Assembly (NCBI GenBank): GCA_030630165.1
Contig: DAOVNN010000232.1
Span: 1-5,039 of the forward strand
Direction: 5' to 3'
From: Candidatus Krumholzibacteriota bacterium
GTDB taxonomy: Bacteria; Krumholzibacteriota; Krumholzibacteriia; Krumholzibacteriales; Krumholzibacteriaceae
DNA: 5,039 bases
The notes beneath the pieces were generated by a model. It did no database searches. It worked only from the letters and a program-made list of their open reading frames with translations, and was not told where the DNA came from. Made by a program: the position numbers and the translations under genes. Below are positions 1-5,039 of this stretch, one piece after another. Every line of letters starts with the position of its first letter. Positions within the stretch are counted from its first letter, which is position 1.

Positions 1-1092
<1,092 letters not shown>

Positions 1093-1115
1093 GTTTCCGC
1101 CATGTTGCTCTTTAC

Positions 1116-1154
1116 GGGGCGCCGCAGCCACAGGGCCGCGGCGCCCCTTCTTCT
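1116..1154 (+). terminator. Rho-independent terminator downstream of groEL
   Basis: A perfect 10-bp inverted repeat, GGGGCGCCGC (1116-1125) and GCGGCGCCCC (1138-1147), begins 23 bases after the groEL stop. The 12-nt apical part can add three more pairs (1127-1129 with 1134-1136) after one A-C mismatch, leaving a 4-nt loop. The stem is followed by TTCTTCT (1148-1154), an imperfect U tract. There is no T-rich run on the opposite side, so it should work only on the + strand. It separates the chaperonin transcript from the downstream genes. Confidence 0.85.
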
Positions 1155-1163
1155 AGAATTCGC

Positions 1164-1217
1164 TTGAATTTGCTCCCCGACATTCATATTTTAACTCAGG
1201 TACACTAAAGATATATT
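1164..1217 (+). promoter_or_regulatory. Candidate sigma-70-type promoter(s) for the lipoprotein gene
   Basis: This AT-richer stretch lies between the terminator and the hairpin leader. One reading has a -35 TTGAAT at 1164-1169, a 17-base spacer and a -10 TATTTT at 1187-1192. A second reading uses TATATT at 1212-1217 as a -10 (five of six matches to consensus) with a weak TTAACT at 1191-1196, only 15 bases upstream. Because groEL is closed by a strong terminator, a promoter is expected here. Which of the two is used cannot be decided from sequence, and both matches are modest. Confidence 0.4.
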
Positions 1218-1237
1218 GCATCATGGATTTATATCCC

Positions 1238-1259
1238 CCGCGGCTCCATTCTGCCGCGG
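1238..1259 (+). other. GC-rich hairpin in the 5' leader of the lipoprotein gene
   Basis: A perfect 7-bp inverted repeat, CCGCGGC (1238-1244) and GCCGCGG (1253-1259), encloses an 8-nt loop, TCCATTCT. Each arm also contains the 6-base palindrome CCGCGG. It lies about 40 bases upstream of the TTG start and is not followed by a T run, so it does not look like an intrinsic terminator. It could be an RNA leader structure affecting stability or translation, or a DNA-level operator. The sequence shows the structure but not the role. Confidence 0.5.
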
Positions 1260-1289
1260 AAAGACCGGAAGTAATTGAGAAACAGACCT

Positions 1290-1294
1290 GGAGG
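1290..1294 (+). promoter_or_regulatory. Shine-Dalgarno site fixing the TTG start of the lipoprotein
   Basis: GGAGG sits 6 bases before the TTG at 1301-1303, which is ideal spacing. The in-frame ATG at 1223 lacks such a site and would put 26 non-signal-like residues, encoded partly by the leader hairpin, in front of the signal peptide. This site therefore decides the start at 1301. Confidence 0.8.
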
Positions 1295-1300
1295 TTCGAT

Positions 1301-1378
1301 TTGAAGCGGTGGAAGAGACTGACGGCGTGGGTATTCGTTCTCGGACTTACACTTTCATTGATCACCATCACGGGCTGC
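1301..1378 (+). other. Type II (lipoprotein) signal peptide with lipobox
   Basis: These are codons 1-26 of the preceding lipoprotein gene. The n-region is MKRWKR (four basic residues). The h-region is about 15 residues of Leu, Val, Ile, Phe and Thr. The lipobox I-T-G-C puts the modified cysteine at residue 26. After cleavage by signal peptidase II the mature protein would begin CGDEDVVDP. That acidic stretch looks like a short tether, with no Asp directly at +2. Confidence 0.85.
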
Positions 1379-3004
1379 GGTGACGAGGATGTCGTAGATC
1401 CCAATTTGTGTAAGCCTTCGATGGAGCTTAACCTGATCATCACCAATCCGCTTACACCTGCTCCCGGGGATACCACTCTGCTGACGATTCAGTCCTCGGG
1501 GGAGGGGTGCGATAACTGGGCGGCATACACCTGGACCGTCGAGGCCGGCGAGCTCATTCAGGATACGGGGATCACGGTTCAGTGGGTCGCTCCGGCCGAG
1601 TTCGGCGCATACAAGATCGAGTGCCGCGCTACCCTGGAAGGAGTAGCTCCACAGACTGTTGAAGCCATGGTCATGATCAGGCAGTTCGATGTTATCGAGA
1701 CGGGCAGGATCGCCAGCATCAAACCGACGGTCATGATTAACACCCTCTATTGCATAGCTGAGGATGGCGACGTCGGACCAAGAAGCAACAATTTTCTCGG
1801 CTGGTCGGTATATGATATTTCGAATACTGCAAGGGTCACAAAAGTCACCGATACGGGTGACCCGGCCGGAGGCGGATCGTTCGAGTTCGATTTCGCCAGA
1901 TCCGGGGAGTCGATCTACGGATCCTTCTTCACTTCCTATTATTCGGGCCTGAGGCAGCAGAGAAAAAACGTGTGGAAATTCCCGACGATCTTTGGATCTC
2001 CCGTAGAAGCCAGCAGTGATGAAGGTGGTATGGGCATCCTCAGAAAGAACCAGCACAGATATCCGATTACGAATACTGCCGGCAACAAGGCTGTCTGGAA
2101 GTTCCAGTTTGCGGGCAGAGAGCCCGACGGCACCGGTGATATGTTCAACGTGGTCTACTGGGACGAGTTTGATGGCCCCGGCGACTGGTATACCGTGACC
2201 CAGAGCCTGGATTCGACAACTGTGATCATGGGAGTGGATACCGTCACGCTATACCGCTACTACAACAATATCAAGCCGATGTTCACTCCGAACGAGGACA
2301 ATATACTATACTTCGTCGATACGTCAGGTGTATTCGAGCCGTGCGTCATCCCGATGGTTGCCGGCGATCCCGACACTCTTCAGCGCCGCGCGATGATGGT
2401 CGATGAGACGACTGGTATATTCAAGCAGGCCGGAGTATTGATCAGCGAGAAAACAATATTCCAGTGGAATCCGACTGTGGATTTCCTTTCTTTTATCTCC
2501 AATGGAGAGATCGCCTTCTTTGATTATGCGACCGAGACGGTTGCAATCGTGAATGGTCTCGAAAAGGTGACCGAATTTTCCTGGTCTCCCGACGGTTCCC
2601 AACTCGCCGCGGTAAACGAAGATGGTGTCTACCTCGTCAGTGTCGGCGGAGCGGTCAATCCGGATCGCGTCTTTACGCGGGAGAGACTGACGGACGGCGT
2701 CCACGGGATCGCCTGGAACGACGATCTGGCGAATCCGCAGCTCGCCTTCAGACTCGTCCGCAAGGGAAAGAGCGAGGTCGACTCCTGGTCGTCCCTCGTG
2801 ATCATCGACCTGACCTCGGGTCTGTGGGCCTACGCTTCCGAGACTGTCCAGTGGCACAGTTCCAGGGAGCCGAGTCAGATCGACTACACCTGGATGCGGT
2901 GTCTCTTCGACGCCGACGGTACGGGCGTTTACGCTCCGTTCCCCGTGCTCGACGCTGCAAATTATCCGGGCAAGGACATCATCCTTATCTACAGCCACGA
3001 ATAG
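1301..3004 (+). CDS. Secreted lipoprotein with N-terminal Ig/PKD-like domain and PD40/TolB-like propeller repeats, function unknown
   Basis: I do not recognise a named family for this 567-aa protein. It opens with MKRWKR, then a hydrophobic core and the lipobox ITGC. Cys26 is the predicted lipidated residue, and the +2 residue is Gly, so it would probably be sorted to the outer membrane. Residues about 40-125 look like an Ig/PKD-type beta-sandwich: TYTWTVEAG-like strand (W78), VQWVAP (W95) and GAYKIECRA (Y104, C108). C70 and C108 could pair as a disulphide. The rest is beta-rich. It has propeller-like blades of the PD40/TolB kind: KPMFTPNEDNILYF (from 325), FQWNP (387-391), FSWSPDGSQLAA (from 426) and HGIAWNDD (from 468). 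The fold suggests a surface or periplasmic binding or scaffold protein, and no catalytic motif is evident. The TTG start is chosen because of the GGAGG 6 bases upstream and because the signal peptide then begins directly. Only 30 bases separate it from dapL, so co-transcription is possible. Fold assignments are by eye. Confidence 0.8.
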   Translation: MKRWKRLTAWVFVLGLTLSLITITGCGDEDVVDPNLCKPSMELNLIITNPLTPAPGDTTLLTIQSSGEGCDNWAAYTWTVEAGELIQDTGITVQWVAPAEFGAYKIECRATLEGVAPQTVEAMVMIRQFDVIETGRIASIKPTVMINTLYCIAEDGDVGPRSNNFLGWSVYDISNTARVTKVTDTGDPAGGGSFEFDFARSGESIYGSFFTSYYSGLRQQRKNVWKFPTIFGSPVEASSDEGGMGILRKNQHRYPITNTAGNKAVWKFQFAGREPDGTGDMFNVVYWDEFDGPGDWYTVTQSLDSTTVIMGVDTVTLYRYYNNIKPMFTPNEDNILYFVDTSGVFEPCVIPMVAGDPDTLQRRAMMVDETTGIFKQAGVLISEKTIFQWNPTVDFLSFISNGEIAFFDYATETVAIVNGLEKVTEFSWSPDGSQLAAVNEDGVYLVSVGGAVNPDRVFTRERLTDGVHGIAWNDDLANPQLAFRLVRKGKSEVDSWSSLVIIDLTSGLWAYASETVQWHSSREPSQIDYTWMRCLFDADGTGVYAPFPVLDAANYPGKDIILIYSHE

Positions 3005-3034
3005 AGTGGCAGGAGAGGGTAAGGTCGACGTCCG

Positions 3035-4201
3035 ATGCAGTCCGACAGGCTGAAAAGACTACCCCCATATCTATTTGTCGAGATAGACCGGCATAAGGCC
3101 GAGTACGCCCGGTCAGGGCGCGAGGTCCTCGATCTCGGCATCGGTGATCCTGATCTGGGTGCGCCGCCCGAACTCATCGATACACTGCGGACCTCTCTCG
3201 ACACAGTCGAATACCACAGGTATCCCTCCGACAGGGGACTGACCCGCCTGGTCAATGCTATCCAGAGATGGGCCCTCGACCATTACGGCGTATTGCTCGA
3301 CAACGACGAGATCCTCGTCACGATCGGCAGCAAGGAGGCTATCGGCCACCTGCCGCTCGCCGTTGTGAACCCGGGTGACGTCGTCCTGGTCCCCGATCCG
3401 GGATATCCCGTATACAACTCATCAGCAGTCTTTGCCGGCGCTGAGCCGGTGAGGATGCCCCTGCTGAAGGAGAACGGTTATTTTCCGGATTTCAGTGAGA
3501 TCGCACAGGCGGATCTGAAGAGAGCAAGACTCGTATATCTCAACTATCCCAACAATCCGACCGCCGCGACGGTGGGGAAAAAGAAATTCGAGGAGGCTAT
3601 CAGCTTCTGTGGAGAGAACGCATTGGTGCTGGTCAACGACGCAGCCTATAGCGAGATATCGTACGATGCGAGGCAGCAGTCGCTCTTTCCCCTCGCGAAA
3701 GAGGCGGGCATCGAGTATATAGAGCTCTTTTCTTTCTCCAAGACATTCTCGATCACAGGCTGGAGGATCGGTTTCGCGATCGGTTCGCCGCAGGTCATAT
3801 CGGCGCTCGCCCGGCTGAAGGCAAACGTCGACTCGGGTGTCTTCAGCGCTATCCAGGCAGCCGCCGCGTCCGCCCTGGAGACAGGCTTCATACTGATCAC
3901 GAAACGTATAATCGAGATATTCAGGAAAAGGCGCGACATACTCGCAGAGAGCCTTGAAAAGGGCGGCTTTAAATTCACCGTACCGGGGGCGACCTTCTAC
4001 TTCTGGATCTCAGTACCCGGTGGCGGTTCGTCGATCGAGTACTGCGGAAAGCTCCTAGAGGAGACAGGCATCGTCGCTACCCCTGGATTGGGCTTCGGCA
4101 GTCACGGCGAGGGGTATTTCAGGTTGTCAATCACCGCTCCCGACGATACAATCCTTAAAGCGGGCCGTAAACTCGAAGAGCTTGGCGCAACTCCCCTGTA
4201 A
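3035..4201 (+). CDS. dapL: LL-diaminopimelate aminotransferase (PLP-dependent, fold type I)
   Basis: This enzyme converts tetrahydrodipicolinate plus glutamate directly to LL-2,6-diaminopimelate and 2-oxoglutarate. It bypasses the succinyl or acetyl DAP routes and supplies peptidoglycan and lysine synthesis in the cytoplasm. The 388-aa length fits the family. The N-terminal RLKRLPPYLFVEID and LGIGDPDLGAPP are characteristic of DapL. Other visible motifs are GSKEAIGHL, VPDPGYPVY, YPNNPT (N174 contacts PLP), NDAAYSEI (D202 and Y205 at the cofactor ring) and SFSKTFSITGWRIGFA. K236 in the last of these is the Schiff-base lysine. R363 in YFRLSI matches the substrate carboxylate-binding arginine. 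An in-frame TAA at 3020-3022 makes ATG 3035 the most upstream possible start. AAGG at 3021-3024 is a weak ribosome site 10 bases away. The stop is 17 bases before folB. A related class I aminotransferase acting on another amino acid cannot be fully excluded. Confidence 0.87.
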   Translation: MQSDRLKRLPPYLFVEIDRHKAEYARSGREVLDLGIGDPDLGAPPELIDTLRTSLDTVEYHRYPSDRGLTRLVNAIQRWALDHYGVLLDNDEILVTIGSKEAIGHLPLAVVNPGDVVLVPDPGYPVYNSSAVFAGAEPVRMPLLKENGYFPDFSEIAQADLKRARLVYLNYPNNPTAATVGKKKFEEAISFCGENALVLVNDAAYSEISYDARQQSLFPLAKEAGIEYIELFSFSKTFSITGWRIGFAIGSPQVISALARLKANVDSGVFSAIQAAAASALETGFILITKRIIEIFRKRRDILAESLEKGGFKFTVPGATFYFWISVPGGGSSIEYCGKLLEETGIVATPGLGFGSHGEGYFRLSITAPDDTILKAGRKLEELGATPL

Positions 4202-4206
4202 GAGTC

Positions 4207-4211
4207 GGAGG
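4207..4211 (+). promoter_or_regulatory. Shine-Dalgarno site fixing the TTG start of folB
   Basis: GGAGG lies 7 bases before the TTG at 4219-4221, inside the short gap after the dapL stop. No ATG occurs in frame until codon 22 of folB, which would remove the conserved first strand and GYYGV. The TTG is therefore the start. Confidence 0.8.
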
Positions 4212-4218
4212 TCGAAGG

Positions 4219-4581
4219 TTGCTTGAAGAAAAGATAATACTGTCAGGAATCACGGTCTTCGGGTATTACGGCGTATCTCCCATGGAGCGCGAGGTCGGCC
4301 AGAAGCTCGAGCTGGACATCGAGTTCTGGAGCGATTTCACGAAGGCGTGCGTTACCGACGCCCTCGAGGACACTATAAACTACGAGAGGGTCTACTCCAA
4401 GGTCATGGAGACGGTCGAGAAGAACAGGTTCAACCTGATCGAGACACTCGCCGATGCCATATGCAGGGAGATCCTCGGTAATTTCGCCGCTTCAAAGGTA
4501 AAGACCACCATCAGGAAGCTCACGCTTCCATTTCCAAACAACCTGAATCATGTCGCTGTCGTCGTTGAACGGGAAGCCTGA
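4219..4581 (+). CDS. folB: Dihydroneopterin aldolase (folate biosynthesis)
   Basis: FolB cleaves 7,8-dihydroneopterin to 6-hydroxymethyl-7,8-dihydropterin and glycolaldehyde. It acts in the cytoplasm as an oligomer with active sites between subunits. The 120-aa length is typical. The first strand, LSGITVFGYYGVSPMEREVGQ, contains the conserved glutamate E23. INYERVY (N54, Y55) and the pterin-binding LIETLAD (L73, E75) follow. K100 in RKLTLPFP sits at the conserved catalytic lysine. Two small departures are visible. The usual G-Y-H-G is G-Y-Y-G here (Y17), and the usual K-P-x-x-P around the lysine is K-L-T-L-P. The related epimerase FolX is a possible alternative, but the adjoining folK favours FolB. 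The gene starts at TTG behind GGAGG (4207-4211) and follows dapL by 17 bases. Its 3' end overlaps folK by about 32 bases, which suggests translational coupling. Confidence 0.92.
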   Translation: MLEEKIILSGITVFGYYGVSPMEREVGQKLELDIEFWSDFTKACVTDALEDTINYERVYSKVMETVEKNRFNLIETLADAICREILGNFAASKVKTTIRKLTLPFPNNLNHVAVVVEREA

Positions 4582-5039
4582 CGGACCGGCCGCCGCGCGG
4601 GCGGTCATCTCTCTCGGATCAAACATTGGAGAGAGGGAGAGTTACGTCCTGTCCGCGGCGTCGCGGATCGCCGCTTCAGCGGGTATCGTCTCTGCACGGC
4701 TGAGCGCCCTTTATGAGACGGCCCCGGTGGGTGAGGGATACTCGCGGCCCTTCGTCAACGCGGTAATGATCGTCGAGACGATTCTCGCTCCGCGTTTACT
4801 CCTCACGCTGGGACAGGGGCTTGAGAGGGAGGCGGGAAGGGCCAGGACGGAAGGAACGGGAGACAGGACCCTCGATATCGATATCATCCTGTACGGGGAG
4901 AGCGCGATAAACGAGAGGGACTTCACGATACCCCATCCGCGCTTCATGAACAGGCTGTTCGTCCTCGTTCCGCTCGCCGGTCTCGACCCCGGATTCACTC
5001 TGCCCGGCGGCAGCACCGCAGCTGAAGCTGCGAAGGCGG
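4550..5039 (+). CDS. folK: 6-hydroxymethyl-7,8-dihydropterin pyrophosphokinase (3'-truncated by window edge)
   Basis: FolK transfers pyrophosphate from ATP to 6-hydroxymethyl-7,8-dihydropterin, the product of FolB, making the substrate of dihydropteroate synthase. Visible motifs are ISLGSNIGE (from residue 20), YETAPVG (55-61), PFVNAV (N70 is the pterin-contact asparagine), GRAR (96-99), DRTLDIDII (Mg-binding D109 and D111, R106) and IPHPRFMNRLFVLVPL. The 163 complete codons nearly reach the normal family length of about 160, so the stop should lie just beyond the edge. The ATG at 4550 is chosen; it overlaps folB by 32 bases and has no clear ribosome site, consistent with coupling. An in-frame TTG at 4565 is an alternative. 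Either start leaves a non-conserved extension of 14-19 residues before the first strand. The loop before the DxD motif reads TEGTGDR where most members have a W-G-P-R-like sequence. Confidence 0.93.
   Translation, partial: MSLSSLNGKPDGPAAARAVISLGSNIGERESYVLSAASRIAASAGIVSARLSALYETAPVGEGYSRPFVNAVMIVETILAPRLLLTLGQGLEREAGRARTEGTGDRTLDIDIILYGESAINERDFTIPHPRFMNRLFVLVPLAGLDPGFTLPGGSTAAEAAKA

Noticed and set aside
1223..1300. ATG at 1223 as the lipoprotein start
   Set aside because: It has no ribosome site, it would translate the hairpin region, and it would place 26 unlikely residues in front of a well-formed lipoprotein signal peptide.
1355..2998. Antisense open frames opposite the lipoprotein (1355-2056 and 2324-2998)
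   Set aside because: They lie opposite a gene with a clear signal peptide and domain motifs. Their products show no recognisable motifs and no ribosome sites stand out.
3005..3034. Possible terminator or promoter between the lipoprotein and dapL
   Set aside because: The 30-base gap has no inverted repeat with a T run and no convincing -35/-10 pair. It only carries purine-rich ribosome-site-like sequence.
4626..4643. Purine-rich GGAGAGAGGGAGAG as a ribosome site for a later folK start
   Set aside because: It lies inside the conserved first motif (SLGSNIGERES), so a start after it would delete the pterin-binding N-terminus.
4872..4886. Short tandem CGATAT repeat
   Set aside because: It is explained by the conserved Asp-Ile-Asp-Ile codons of the FolK metal-binding motif.

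Overview
The window looks like chromosomal DNA from a Gram-negative-type bacterium, all genes on the + strand. GC content looks to be in the high fifties (not counted). There are no mobile elements, RNA genes or CRISPR arrays. The clues to the organism are a lipoprotein with a lipobox and a PKD/PD40-like architecture, an LL-diaminopimelate aminotransferase (the one-step DAP route) and TTG start codons. Together these suggest an uncultured phylum in or near the FCB group (Krumholzibacteriota- or Eisenbacteria-like). That placement is only an inference.

Layout. Positions 1-1092 hold the last two thirds of groEL (60-kDa chaperonin), cut at the left edge. A strong intrinsic terminator at 1116-1154 closes the chaperonin transcript. 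Positions 1155-1300 are a leader with a candidate promoter and a GC-rich hairpin. From 1301 to 3004 there is an unrecognised 567-aa lipoprotein starting at TTG. It is followed after 30 bases by dapL (3035-4201), after 17 bases by folB (4219-4581, also a TTG start), and then by folK, which overlaps folB by about 32 bases and runs off the right edge.

Functional reading. Chaperonin is a separate unit. The lipoprotein, dapL, folB and folK are tightly spaced with no terminator between them, so they may be one transcript. DapL makes LL-DAP for peptidoglycan and lysine. FolB and FolK are consecutive steps of folate synthesis: 7,8-dihydroneopterin to 6-hydroxymethyl-dihydropterin to its pyrophosphate. 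The lipoprotein is the only gene of unknown role. I see no clear evidence for a new multi-gene system. The most worthwhile leads are the lipoprotein and its hairpin-bearing leader, and the altered substrate-loop motif in FolK.
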